Assembly (NCBI RefSeq): GCF_024539815.1
Contig: NZ_JAHHIU010000157.1
Span: 1 to 32,612, forward strand
Reading direction: 5' to 3'
Length of the DNA: 32,612 nt
Origin: Streptomyces hayashii
GTDB lineage: Bacteria > Actinomycetota > Actinomycetes > Streptomycetales > Streptomycetaceae
The notes below the pieces were generated by a model that did not search any database, was not told the DNA's origin, and worked only from the letters and a program-made list of their open reading frames with translations. The stretch's first letter is position 1; each line of letters begins with the position of its first letter. Of this stretch, positions 15,280 through 23,798 are shown one piece after another. Both the position numbers and the translations under genes were made by a program.

Positions 15280-16302
15280 TCAGTCCAGCACCACGGTTTC
15301 GGCCGGGTCGAAGGACACCCCCACCGTGCTCCCGACCTCCGGCGCGTCGCGCAGCGCGCACGCCGCCTCCAGCCTCGGTGCGCCCTCCGGCTGAAGGTGC
15401 AGGGCGACATGCGTGCCCCGGAAGGTGCGGGCGGCGACCGTGCAGCGCAGCCCCTCGTCCGCGTCCCCCAGGCGGACGCCCGCCGGCCGGACGAGCAGGG
15501 TGCGCGCCCCCTGGCCGGACCCGGCCGGCACCGACGTCTTGCCCCACGGGGTGACCGCGACCTCGCCCGTGACGTTGGCCTCCACCACGTTGTCGAAGCC
15601 GAGGAAGCGGGCCACGAACGCGTCCGCCGGCCGCTGCCAGACCTCCAGCGGCGTACCGGACTGGGCGATCCGGCCGTCCCGCATCACCACGACCCGGTCG
15701 GCCAGCGCGAACGCCTCGCCCTGGTCATGGGTGACGGCCAGCACGGTGGTCCCCAGCCGGCCGAACAGCTCACGCAGTTCGACGACCAGCCGCTCCCGCA
15801 GCGAGCGGTCGAGCTGGCCGAGCGGCTCGTCGAGCATCAGCAGCCGGGGGCGCGGCGCGAGGGCCCGGGCCAGTGCCACCCGCTGCTGCTCACCGCCGGA
15901 GAGCGAGGCCACGGCCCGCCCCGCCGCACCCGGCAGCCCGACGAGTTCGAGCAGTTCCCCCACCCGCTCGCCCTGCCGGTCCCGGGGCATGCCGCGCATC
16001 CGCAGTCCGAAGGCCACGTTGCCTCCGACGTCGCGCTGCGGGAACAACTGGTGGTCCTGGAACATCAGCCCGAGCTCGCGCCGGTGCGCGGGCACCCCCG
16101 CCTGGTCGCGCCCGTCGAGCAGGATCCGTCCGCCGTCCAGGGGCTGAAGCCCGGCCACGGCCCGCAGCAACGTCGACTTGCCGCTGCCGCTGGGCCCGAG
16201 CACGCACACCACCTCGTGCTCGGCGACCGCGAGATCGACGGCGTCCAGCACCGGCCGTCCACCGAACCGCACGGTGGCCCGCTCCAGTTCGAGCGCTCCC
16301 AT
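15280..16302 (-). CDS. thiQ: Thiamine ABC importer, ATPase subunit
   Basis: The 340-residue protein has a complete ABC ATPase core: Walker A GPSGSGKST (36-44), Q-loop LMFQDHQLFPQ, signature LSGGEQQRVALARAL, Walker B LLMLDEP and H-loop VTHDQGEA. A C-terminal extension of about 100 residues resembles the regulatory TOBE-type domain of importer ATPases, which makes it longer than enteric ThiQ. It powers import of thiamine by the ThiB-ThiP system encoded directly upstream. Its ATG overlaps the thiP stop by one base (TGATG). Assignment to thiamine depends on the TPP riboswitch leading this operon. Confidence 0.85.
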   Translation of the reverse strand: MGALELERATVRFGGRPVLDAVDLAVAEHEVVCVLGPSGSGKSTLLRAVAGLQPLDGGRILLDGRDQAGVPAHRRELGLMFQDHQLFPQRDVGGNVAFGLRMRGMPRDRQGERVGELLELVGLPGAAGRAVASLSGGEQQRVALARALAPRPRLLMLDEPLGQLDRSLRERLVVELRELFGRLGTTVLAVTHDQGEAFALADRVVVMRDGRIAQSGTPLEVWQRPADAFVARFLGFDNVVEANVTGEVAVTPWGKTSVPAGSGQGARTLLVRPAGVRLGDADEGLRCTVAARTFRGTHVALHLQPEGAPRLEAACALRDAPEVGSTVGVSFDPAETVVLD

Positions 16303-17975
16303 CAGAACTCCCCCGCCCGGTCGGTCCGCAGTCGCTCCAGCACCAGCAGGGCCACCGCGCACACCACCATCAGAATCGTCGAAAGGGCCATCGCCTGGCC
16401 GTAGTTGAGCTCCCCTGCCCGACCGAGCAGCCGCGCCACGGCCACCGGCAGGGTCGGGTTGTCGGGCCGTGCGATGAACACCGTCGCCCCGAACTCCCCG
16501 AGCGACACCGCGAAGGCGAACCCGGCCGCGACCAGCAGCGCCCGCCGCACCATCGGCAGGTCGACCTCGCGCCACACCCGCCAGGGCGACGCCCCGAGCA
16601 CGGCCGCCGCCTCCCGCAGCCGCTGGTCCACCGCGCGCAGCACCGGCAGCATGGTCCGCACGACGAAGGGCACACCGACCAGCGCCTGCGCCAACGGCAC
16701 CAGGATCCAGGTGGCGCGCAGATCCAGCGGCGGCTCGTCGAGCGCGATCAGGAACCCGAAGCCCACGGTCACCGCGGAGACGCCCAGCGGCAGCATCAGC
16801 AGCGCGTCGAAGCCCCGGACCAGCCGTCCGGCGTCCCTGCGGGTGAGCGCGGCCGCGGCGAGGCCGCCGACGACCAGGGCGATCGCGGTCGCGGCGACCG
16901 CGTATTGGAGCGAGTTGCCGATCGCCTCGATCGGCGGGACCAGGAAGACGTTCCCGTCGTCGCCGGTCAGCGCCCGGTAGTAGGCGAACCCGGGCGCGTC
17001 CAGCGAGCGTTGCACCAGCACCGCGAGCGGCAGGACCAGCAGGACGGCGATGCTCGCGAGCACTCCGGCCAGCAACGCCCACTGCCCGGCCCCGCGCGGC
17101 CGGCGTGCCGTCGCGGCCGCGTCCACCAGGCGCAGCGCGGTCTCCCGCCGCCGCACCGTCCAGGCGTGCACGGCGAGGATCGCGCCGACGGCCGCGAACT
17201 GGACGATCGTGAGGACGGCCGCCGTGGACAGGTCGAAGATCTCGGAGGTCTGCCGGTAGATCTCCACCTCCAGGGTGGAGAAGGTCGGGCCGCCGAGGAT
17301 CTGCACCACACCGAAGGAGGTGAAGGTGAAGAGGAAGACCATCAGCGCGGCCGCGGCGACGGCCGGGCCGAGCGCCGGCAGGGTCACCGTGCGCCAGGCC
17401 CGCAGCCGGGACGCGCCCAGCATCCGCGCCGCCTCCTCCTGACGCGGGTCGAGCTGCGCCCACAACCCGCCCACCGTCCGCACGACGACCGCGTAGTTGA
17501 AGAAGACGTGCGCGAGCAGGATCGCCCACACGGTGGTGTCGAGGCGCACCCCCCACAGCTCGTCGAGCAGCCCGCCGCGCCCGACGAGCGCGAGGAACGC
17601 CGTGCCGACGACGACCGTCGGCAGCACGAACGGCACGGTGACGACGGCGCGCAGCGCCTGCCTGCCCGGGAAGTCGAGACGCGCGAGGACATAGGCGCCC
17701 GGCAGCGCCACCAGCAGCGTGAGCGCGGTGGAGGCGAGCGCCTGCCAGGTGGTGAACCACAGCACGTGCCGGACGTCGGACCGCCCGAGCACGTCCCACA
17801 GCCGTCCGAAGCGCCACACCCCGCCGACGTGGAGCCCCCGGGCGACGATCGCGGCGACCGGGTAGGCGAAGAAGACCGCGAAGAACGCGACGGGCACGGC
17901 CAGGAGACCGAGCCGGGCCGCCGCGCTCCCCTTGGCCGCCTTGCGCGGGGCTACTTCAGTACGAGCGAGGTCCAC
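16302..17975 (-). CDS. thiP: Thiamine ABC importer, permease subunit
   Basis: The 557-residue permease consists of two fused binding-protein-dependent permease domains, each with about six membrane helices. Each half carries an EAA coupling loop that contacts the ATPase: EEAARMLGASRLRAW in the first and REAAAVLGASPWRVW in the second. A fused double permease is the ThiP/SfuB arrangement. No ATG is available near the N-terminus. GTG 17975 is chosen, overlapping the thiB gene by 25 bases with only a weak ribosome-binding site, so coupling to thiB translation is likely. Confidence 0.85.
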   Translation of the reverse strand: MDLARTEVAPRKAAKGSAAARLGLLAVPVAFFAVFFAYPVAAIVARGLHVGGVWRFGRLWDVLGRSDVRHVLWFTTWQALASTALTLLVALPGAYVLARLDFPGRQALRAVVTVPFVLPTVVVGTAFLALVGRGGLLDELWGVRLDTTVWAILLAHVFFNYAVVVRTVGGLWAQLDPRQEEAARMLGASRLRAWRTVTLPALGPAVAAAALMVFLFTFTSFGVVQILGGPTFSTLEVEIYRQTSEIFDLSTAAVLTIVQFAAVGAILAVHAWTVRRRETALRLVDAAATARRPRGAGQWALLAGVLASIAVLLVLPLAVLVQRSLDAPGFAYYRALTGDDGNVFLVPPIEAIGNSLQYAVAATAIALVVGGLAAAALTRRDAGRLVRGFDALLMLPLGVSAVTVGFGFLIALDEPPLDLRATWILVPLAQALVGVPFVVRTMLPVLRAVDQRLREAAAVLGASPWRVWREVDLPMVRRALLVAAGFAFAVSLGEFGATVFIARPDNPTLPVAVARLLGRAGELNYGQAMALSTILMVVCAVALLVLERLRTDRAGEF

Positions 17976-19042
17976 GACTTGACCCACTGGTCGCGACGGT
18001 CGGCGATCTTCGCCGGGTCCATGGTCTCGGGGTGCTCTGCGGCGGGCCCGAACCGGGTGAACTCGGCGGGCACGGCCGCGCCCTTCACCACCGGGTACAC
18101 GAACATGTTCAGCGGCATGTCCTGCTGGAACTCCTTGCCGATCAGGAAGTCGATCAGCGCCTTGCCGCCCTTGCTGTCGGACGCGTTGCTCAGCAGGCCC
18201 GCGAACTCGATCTGCCGGAAGCAGGTGCCGGTCGCGACGCCGGTCGGGGCGGTGGCCGGCTTCGGGTCGCCGTAGATCACCTCGGCGGGCGGCGAGGAGG
18301 CGTACGAGACGACGAGCGGCCGGTCGGCCTTGGCCTTCTTGCCGCCGGCGGAACCCGAGAACTCCTCGTTGTAGGCCTGCTCCCAGCCGTCGACCACCTT
18401 CACGCCGTTGGCCCTGAGCTTCTTCCAGTACCCCTCCCAGCCTCCGTCGCCGTACTTCGCGGCCGTGCCGAGCAGGAAGCCGAGGCCGGGCGAGGAGGTG
18501 GAGGCGTTCTCGGTGACGAGGAGGTTCCTGTAGGCGGGCTTCACCAGGTCGTCGAAGGAGGCCGGCGGGGCCAGCTTGTGCGCCGCGAAGTACGCCTTGT
18601 CGTAGTTGACGCAGATGTCGCCGAAGTCGATCGGCGTGACCCGGTGCTTCTTCGCGTCCAGCTGGTACTGGCCGCCGACCTGCGCCAGCCCCTTGGCCTC
18701 GTACGGCTGGAACAGCCCGTTGTCGAGGGCACGGGACAGCAGGGTGTTGTCGACGCCGAAGAAGACGTCGCCCTGCGGGTTGTCCTTGGTGAGGATGGCC
18801 TTGTTGACGGCCTGCCCGGCGTCGCCGTCCTTGAGCACCTTCACCTTGTACCCGGACTGCTTCTCGAAGTCGGCGAGGACGCCCTTGGAGACGGCCCACG
18901 AGTCGTGGCTGACCAGGGTGACGGTCTTGGAGTCCGCGGAACCCGCCGCCCCCTTGCCGTCCGTGGAGCCGCACGCGGACAACGCGGGCAACGCGACCAG
19001 GCCGAGCCCGACGGCCACGGCCACGAAGGTCTTGTTCTGCAC
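17951..19042 (-). CDS. thiB: Thiamine-binding lipoprotein
   Basis: The 363-residue extracellular receptor has a lipoprotein signal ending LSAC (Cys24 is the lipid-modified residue) and a short Gly/Ser linker. The two-lobed binding domain starts KTVTLVSHDSWAVSKGVL and contains GDVFFGVDNTLLSRAL and IDFGDICVNYDKAYF, features of the ThiB/SfuA family. It captures thiamine or its phosphates for ThiP-ThiQ. GTG 19042 lies 7 bases after AGGAGGA. That ribosome-binding site is part of a small hairpin, below the TPP riboswitch. Confidence 0.88.
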   Translation of the reverse strand: MQNKTFVAVAVGLGLVALPALSACGSTDGKGAAGSADSKTVTLVSHDSWAVSKGVLADFEKQSGYKVKVLKDGDAGQAVNKAILTKDNPQGDVFFGVDNTLLSRALDNGLFQPYEAKGLAQVGGQYQLDAKKHRVTPIDFGDICVNYDKAYFAAHKLAPPASFDDLVKPAYRNLLVTENASTSSPGLGFLLGTAAKYGDGGWEGYWKKLRANGVKVVDGWEQAYNEEFSGSAGGKKAKADRPLVVSYASSPPAEVIYGDPKPATAPTGVATGTCFRQIEFAGLLSNASDSKGGKALIDFLIGKEFQQDMPLNMFVYPVVKGAAVPAEFTRFGPAAEHPETMDPAKIADRRDQWVKSWTSLVLK

Positions 19043-19051
19043 TGGATTTCC

Positions 19052-19069
19052 TCCTGGGATGGACCAGGA
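19052..19069 (-). promoter_or_regulatory. Hairpin covering the thiB ribosome-binding site
   Basis: On the minus strand TCCTGG pairs with CCAGGA across a TCCATC loop. The second arm contains the start of the AGGAGGA ribosome-binding site of thiB. It could act as the translational output of the riboswitch. Confidence 0.45.
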
Positions 19070-19078
19070 AGAGACGCG

Positions 19079-19113
19079 GCCCCGCCCGGGTCCGCACGGA
19101 CTCCGGGCAGGGC
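19079..19113 (-). terminator. Attenuator-like hairpin in the thi leader
   Basis: Eleven-base GC-rich arms (one G-U pair) enclose an inner GTCCG/CGGAC stem. The hairpin stands between the TPP aptamer and the thiB start, followed by a short pyrimidine stretch. It is a plausible transcription terminator used when TPP is bound. Confidence 0.5.
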
Positions 19114-19133
19114 GCAACAGCTAGAGTGATGAC

Positions 19134-19222
19134 CGAACTTCCTACCCAGAATGACCTGGGCGAGGTTCAGAGGGTCTGCGGGCCTGGGTGCCGCACTCTC
19201 AGCGCTGTGGCGCTCCCCTGTC
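19134..19222 (-). ncRNA. TPP riboswitch (THI box) of the thiBPQ operon
   Basis: Read on the minus strand, the region holds the TPP aptamer cores in order: GGGGAGCGCC, then GCTGAGAGTG (the conserved CUGAGA element), then GACCCTCTGAACCT (consensus ACCC-UUUGAACCUG), and a closing stem with CTGGGTAGG. This order is diagnostic of the thiamine-pyrophosphate riboswitch, which lowers expression when TPP is high. An AT-rich CATATT (19225-19230) just upstream may be its -10 box. It identifies the transporter downstream as a thiamine importer. Confidence 0.92.
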
Positions 19223-19251
19223 GGAATATGAAGATGTGTACGGTTCTCAGA

Positions 19252-20358
19252 CTACCGCTCGGTGGCCGCGAGCTGACCGCACGCCCCGTCGATCTCCTGA
19301 CCACGGGTGTCCCGGACCGTCACGGGCACCCCGTGCGCGGCGATCGCCTCGACGAAGGCCTTCTCGTCCTCCGGCCGGGAGGCCGTCCACTTCGAACCCG
19401 GCGTCGGGTTCAGCGGGATGAGGTTGACGTGCACGGGCTTGCCGCGCAGCAGCCGGCCCAGCCGGTCACCACGCCAGGCCTGGTCGTTGATGTCCCGGAT
19501 CAGCGCGTACTCGATGGACAGCCGGCGGCCCGACCGCTCGGTGTACTCGAACCCGGCGTCCAGCACCTCCCGCACCTTCCAGCGCGTGTTCACGGGGACG
19601 AGGGTGTCGCGCAGCTCGTCGTCCGGCGCGTGCAGGGAGATCGCCAGCCGGCACTTGAAGCCCTCGTCGGACAGCCGGTGGATGGCCGGCACCAGCCCGA
19701 CCGTCGACACGGTGATCCCGCGCTGCGACAGCCCGAGCCCGTCCGGAGCCGGGTCGGTCAGCGCGCGGATCGCACCGACGACCCGCTTGTAGTTGGCGAG
19801 CGGCTCGCCCATCCCCATGAAGACGATGTTCGACAGCCGCGCCGGGCCGCCCGGGACCTCCCCGTCCCGCAGGGCCCGCATCCCGTCGACGATCTGGTGC
19901 ACGATCTCGGCGGTGGACAGGTTCCGGTCGAGTCCCGCCTGCCCGGTGGCGCAGAACGGGCAGTTCATCCCGCACCCCGCCTGCGAGCTGATGCACATGG
20001 TCACCCGGTCCGGGTACCGCATCAGCACGGACTCCACGAGCGTGCCGTCGAACAGCCGCCACAGCGTCTTGCGGGTGGTCCCCTGGTCCGTCGACTGATG
20101 CCGGACGACCGACATCAGATCCGGCAGCAGCGCCTCACGCAACTTCTCGCGGGCGCCGGCGGGGATGTCGGTCCACTCCGCCGGGTCGTGCGCGTACCGG
20201 GCGAAGTAGTGCTGCGAGAGCTGCTTGGCACGGAACGGCTTCTCCCCGATCTCCGCCACGACCTCCTTCCGCTCGGCGGGCGAGAGGTCGGCGAGATGCC
20301 GCGGCGGCTTCTTGGCTCCGCGGGGGGCGACGAAAGTGAGTTCTCCGGGTGCAGGCAT
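19252..20358 (-). CDS. rlmN: 23S rRNA/tRNA adenine-C2 methyltransferase
   Basis: The 368-residue radical-SAM enzyme methylates C2 of A2503 in 23S rRNA (and A37 in some tRNAs). The [4Fe-4S] cluster Cys are at 128, 132 and 135 (QAGCGMNCPFC). The two mechanistic Cys are Cys121 (in MCISS, matching E. coli Cys118) and Cys360 (in GACGQ, matching Cys355). FMGMGEPLANY is the SAM-binding GGE-like motif. ATG 20358 is chosen because family members begin just before GELTFVAPRG; an upstream ATG would add nine residues. A CACACT box 9 bases before the ATG suggests a short or absent leader. Confidence 0.92.
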   Translation of the reverse strand: MPAPGELTFVAPRGAKKPPRHLADLSPAERKEVVAEIGEKPFRAKQLSQHYFARYAHDPAEWTDIPAGAREKLREALLPDLMSVVRHQSTDQGTTRKTLWRLFDGTLVESVLMRYPDRVTMCISSQAGCGMNCPFCATGQAGLDRNLSTAEIVHQIVDGMRALRDGEVPGGPARLSNIVFMGMGEPLANYKRVVGAIRALTDPAPDGLGLSQRGITVSTVGLVPAIHRLSDEGFKCRLAISLHAPDDELRDTLVPVNTRWKVREVLDAGFEYTERSGRRLSIEYALIRDINDQAWRGDRLGRLLRGKPVHVNLIPLNPTPGSKWTASRPEDEKAFVEAIAAHGVPVTVRDTRGQEIDGACGQLAATER

Positions 20359-20609
20359 AACACGTCCAGTGTGGCAGATCATCGCCGGGGGCCCAGGCCG
20401 GAGAGGGGTGGGGGTGGTCACCCTCGGGTGGTGCCTGTCAGCGTTGGCGTGCGGCTGCACCCGGCGATCGCGGAGCCTCGCGAGCTGCTCTTGCGGCTCC
20501 CTGTGCGCCTTGCCTTGCGCCGTACGGTTTGCATGCGGCCGATGACTATCGGAGTCGCGCTTGGTGGACGACGGCGAACGGCCCGGAGTCAAGGAACCGC
20601 ATCAAAGAC
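20359..20609. other. Gene-free junction between rlmN and the restriction system
   Basis: This 251-base stretch has no convincing gene. A 38-codon very basic minus-strand ORF begins near 20534 but has no ribosome-binding site or recognisable motif. It marks the left boundary of the accessory segment: base composition drops just to its right. Confidence 0.4.
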
Positions 20610-21524
20610 TCAGCCAAGGTCATCGAGGGCCATCTGCTCCGACCATGAGGCCTGACCGGGAATATGAGGTCCCGGAATTCCAGAAGATCGAAGCGTACTG
20701 ATTCGACCGGTAATAGCCTCAGAGAATGCAGACCAGCCGACCGAGGGAACAGGCTCACTGAATGATCCGCTGCCCTTGGGGGCAGTGATGTAGCAGACGG
20801 CGTCATAGAGATGGTCTGCCAGAAGCCTTTCGCAGAAGACTCCGCCGCGTTCCTGGTAGGACAGATCCAGCCATGTATCGCTCACCGGGAGCGGCGATTT
20901 AGCTGTCTTCACTGGACGGCGCGAGCCTGCATCATCTTCCATCAGATAGAGATAGCCGAGCCAGGGCGACGCTCCTCGATGCTCCTCAGAGAAAGCTCGA
21001 CGGACATCCGTCGCACTCCCCACGGCTTCTTCCACTCGGTTGTTGAAGTTGTTTCCGTAAGATGGCCCGCCGAGCGCCTTCAATTCAAATGCTGCAACAA
21101 GAATTGTCCCCCAAGTGACGACTACATCCCACTTTTTCTGGGGCCGATAGAAACCTGGCAGCTCCAGCTGCGATGCGGTATGAATGCACGAATCTGGATA
21201 TCCTGCATCGCGGAAGAAGTTTGCCACCAGGCTCACAATCGGGTCGAACTGCTTGCCGCCTCGGACTGAACCCTCGGTGCCTGCATCTTCATCGTCGCTC
21301 TGATCCTCGGACTCACCGTCGATCTCGCTTGACTCCGCAATGGAGACATCTTCGGCGAGTTCCTGCACGTCCACATCGGGTTCGGCGCCGGCAAGAATCG
21401 CTTCTGCCTTTTTCTTCGCAGCGGCCTTGGCTGCTTTTTTGGCGCGCGCTTTCCTGGCTTGCTCTTCTTTGATCTCCCAATACGAGCTGATTGCGACCTC
21501 AAGATTGCCGCGATCGACTGGCAA
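20610..21524 (-). CDS. PaeR7I/XhoI-like type II restriction endonuclease
   Basis: The 304-residue protein carries FYRPQKKWDVVVTW, then VAAFELKALGGPSYGNNFNNR with EEAVGSATD. This block matches what I know of PaeR7I and its relatives, which cut CTCGAG. A PD-(D/E)xK centre is visible as Asp133 and Glu147-x-Lys149. Residues 17-85 form an unusual insert: a Lys/Ala-rich helix, then an acidic run, making it longer than PaeR7I (about 246 residues by memory). The TTG start at 21524 lies 7 bases after AGGAG, and its ribosome-binding site overlaps the end of the methyltransferase gene. Base composition is clearly lower in GC than in flanking core genes, consistent with transfer. Specificity is inferred from similarity. 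Confidence 0.85.
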   Translation of the reverse strand: MPVDRGNLEVAISSYWEIKEEQARKARAKKAAKAAAKKKAEAILAGAEPDVDVQELAEDVSIAESSEIDGESEDQSDDEDAGTEGSVRGGKQFDPIVSLVANFFRDAGYPDSCIHTASQLELPGFYRPQKKWDVVVTWGTILVAAFELKALGGPSYGNNFNNRVEEAVGSATDVRRAFSEEHRGASPWLGYLYLMEDDAGSRRPVKTAKSPLPVSDTWLDLSYQERGGVFCERLLADHLYDAVCYITAPKGSGSFSEPVPSVGWSAFSEAITGRISTLRSSGIPGPHIPGQASWSEQMALDDLG

Positions 21525-21534
21525 GTTTCTTCTC

Positions 21535-23211
21535 CTACTCCGGTAGCTCGCTGAGTCCGTACACGCGCAGCGCGGCGGCCGTCGCGGCTTCGACGTCGCG
21601 CCGCTCGAAGGCGGCCACCAAAGCAGCCCGATCTCCTTCGGTGATATCAGCGGGCGAAGGAACACGGATGCGACGCAAGTATTGAGCCTGGAAGCGCAGC
21701 GTCCCTCCTCGCATCTTGACCGCATATGCTTCCACGAAGGCCTCCGCGACCTTGGACAGCAACAGGCCGCCGAGTACGCGCATGTCCCAAACGTCGGAGA
21801 CGATGTAATACAAGTTGTGGTGTGGATAGAAGTCGCCCTTGTCCAGCACCGGATGGATCGTCAGCTTCATGTCCGGGAAGAGCAGCTTAGGTCGACGAGT
21901 CAGCTCGTGATCAACCTTGTCGATCGTCTTGTACCAGCGATGAGGCTGCTTCGCTGCGACATAACGCTTACGCAGGGTCGCACCATGCTCCTCGAAGTAA
22001 GACGTGAGCCGCGGGTACCGCCTCAGATCGACCAGGTCACCGTCAGCCGTCCAAGGGTTCACAAGGTAAGTACCGTGCCAGTCCAGGCTGCCGCTGGTGG
22101 TGTCACGGACCATAGCCATGGGGAGGAGCCTGTCACGCTCTACGAGATCATTCTTCGCCGTCAGAAACACCTTGTCAGCACCGGTGGCGATGCCGATTCC
22201 GACACGTGTGCCGGTCCGCGGGTCTTCCAGCAGACCGAAGCGCTCGGTGAGGTCTTCCAACATGGCCAGTCGCGCCGGTGAGGCGGCAGGCCAGGAGGCG
22301 TCGTCATCGAACCAATGCGGCAGACGAGCGCCCTGGAATGATTCCGTTTCAGTCGACTTCTTGTCTGCGTCGAGGTACCAGGCGGCGAACTCGCGTGCTT
22401 GCTCGTCCCCGAAGTGTCGATTGGTGTCGGCCGCCACCGCCACGCCTTGTGCCCGGTTGGAAATGATGGTGATGGCTGGGTAGGCGGAGACCTGGTCGTC
22501 GAAAGCGTCGACGTCATGCATGACCAGGACCAGATCCATGCTGAAGCAGCTGTTCACCAGCTCGCGCAGACGGCGGCCATACTGATTTCGCATCCATCGG
22601 TCCGCACAGATGAAGCCCAATTTCCCGTCGGGGTTGAGGCTTCGCAGAGCCTTCTCGTAGAAGCCGACGTAGATGTCGGCTCGGCCGCCCATGGTGGAAC
22701 ACAGACTGCGGTAGGCCGCCATGCGATCGTCGGGTACGTCTTCGAGCCGGATGTACGGCGGATTCCCGACCACGTAGTCCGCACCGTGCTCCGAGGCGGG
22801 CTGCAGCAGGTAGTCACCTTGCTGGACCCAAGCGGTTGCTACCTGAACTGCTTCGTCAGGGCTCCAGCCTTCATTCAACAGCTCCTTCTCGACCACGCGA
22901 CGGCTCGCCTGCACGCTGGGGGAGAGCAGGTCGAATGCACGGACCGATGCCAACGCGTCACCGATCGGGCGTCCGTAAGCGCGGCACGAGGCGCTGATCC
23001 GTGTCGCAGCGGCGGCCAAGAACGCCCCGCTACCGCAGGCCGGCTCGACAAGGCGCACCGTGCTGAGGTCCTTGTCGGCCGTGTAGCCAAGGAGGTCAAA
23101 GATGAGATCGACCACCCAGCGCCGCGTAAACACCTCGCCATGTCCCACAGCTTGCGGTGGGAGTTTCGGGAGGGTGCGTACGCCGGTGCCATGGGTGGGG
23201 AGAGTGGTCAC
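21535..23211 (-). CDS. Type II adenine-N6 DNA methyltransferase
   Basis: The 558-residue modification enzyme is paired with the PaeR7I-like endonuclease. Motif I EPACGSGAF (56-64) binds S-adenosylmethionine and NPPY (150-153) is the catalytic motif IV. The order I-then-IV, with target recognition in the C-terminal half, is the gamma class, as in the methyltransferases of XhoI/PaeR7I systems. The C-terminal part has LLFPDMKLTIHPVLD and PHHNLYYIVS, typical of this group. The GTG start at 23211 has no ribosome-binding site; TAGGGT ends 7 bases upstream, so the mRNA is likely leaderless. The endonuclease start follows the stop by 10 bases. Confidence 0.88.
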   Translation of the reverse strand: MTTLPTHGTGVRTLPKLPPQAVGHGEVFTRRWVVDLIFDLLGYTADKDLSTVRLVEPACGSGAFLAAAATRISASCRAYGRPIGDALASVRAFDLLSPSVQASRRVVEKELLNEGWSPDEAVQVATAWVQQGDYLLQPASEHGADYVVGNPPYIRLEDVPDDRMAAYRSLCSTMGGRADIYVGFYEKALRSLNPDGKLGFICADRWMRNQYGRRLRELVNSCFSMDLVLVMHDVDAFDDQVSAYPAITIISNRAQGVAVAADTNRHFGDEQAREFAAWYLDADKKSTETESFQGARLPHWFDDDASWPAASPARLAMLEDLTERFGLLEDPRTGTRVGIGIATGADKVFLTAKNDLVERDRLLPMAMVRDTTSGSLDWHGTYLVNPWTADGDLVDLRRYPRLTSYFEEHGATLRKRYVAAKQPHRWYKTIDKVDHELTRRPKLLFPDMKLTIHPVLDKGDFYPHHNLYYIVSDVWDMRVLGGLLLSKVAEAFVEAYAVKMRGGTLRFQAQYLRRIRVPSPADITEGDRAALVAAFERRDVEAATAAALRVYGLSELPE

Positions 23212-23218
23212 GGCGACG

Positions 23219-23224
23219 ACCCTA
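23219..23224 (-). promoter_or_regulatory. -10 box for leaderless methyltransferase mRNA
   Basis: TAGGGT on the minus strand, 7 bases before GTG 23211. It lies at the edge of the transposase remnant, which may therefore supply the promoter. Confidence 0.45.
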
Positions 23225-23713
23225 CTAGCCGGGAGCAACGGCCGTGACTGCTGTCGCCCGGTGTGGCACTGGCCCACGTTGGCCGGGCCAGTGCTCCAGC
23301 CGTAGATCGTGATCTTGCTGCTTGAGCGGCTTGTCGTCGGTAGTGGCTGATCTGGGATCGGGCCTGGTGGCGGCCTCGCCAGACGGACCAGCCGAGCGGG
23401 TGGACACGGTCGTAGACGCGTTGGATGCGGTCGGGGTCGGAGGTCCGGGAACGCGGGCCGCCACGACCTCCCGCAGCTCGGCCTCCCCCAGCGTCGCCAC
23501 GTGGGTCCCGTCCCCGGCCCACTCGGCGATGGTCCAGCAGGCCTTGCGCGGCAGGCCCGACAGCAGGCCGAGTACCGACTTGCGGGCTCGGCACCGGGAT
23601 TCGACCCGCGTGAACCATCCCGCTATCCGGCTCATCAGGCCCTCGAACGCCTCCTGCCAATGGGCCGGGACTACGCTGCGACCTGCGGCCACCACGTGAT
23701 CTTCAGTCTTCAC
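23225..23713 (-). pseudogene. IS701-like transposase remnant
   Basis: The 5' part, from GTG 23713, encodes an N-terminus typical of Streptomyces IS701/DDE transposases: HWQEAFEGLMSRIAGWFTRVE and ARKSVLGLLSGLPRKACWTIAEWAGD. Nearly all of the catalytic domain is missing. Next comes a piece in another frame (VYDRVHPLGWSVWRGRHQA and SHYRRQ), then a return to the first frame with QDHDLRLEHW; these match the usual C-terminus. So the gene suffered a large internal deletion plus frameshifts and cannot encode an active transposase, although the first frame stays open for 162 codons to TAG 23225. No terminal inverted repeats were identified. It lies directly upstream of the methyltransferase gene. Confidence 0.75.
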
Positions 23714-23798
23714 ACACCGATGATCGACGGTGGCCGCACGCGTCTCAGCGCGTGAGGCTCGCGCAGCGTCTGTCTGCCGTCCAGTGTCTGGAGGACTT

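Noticed and set aside
20424..20540. Small, very basic minus-strand ORF (about 38 codons)
   Set aside because: No ribosome-binding site and no recognisable motif; Arg richness is expected by composition.
19126..20655. Plus-strand 509-codon open frame
   Set aside because: It is antisense to rlmN and the thi leader with no motif; rlmN is unambiguous.
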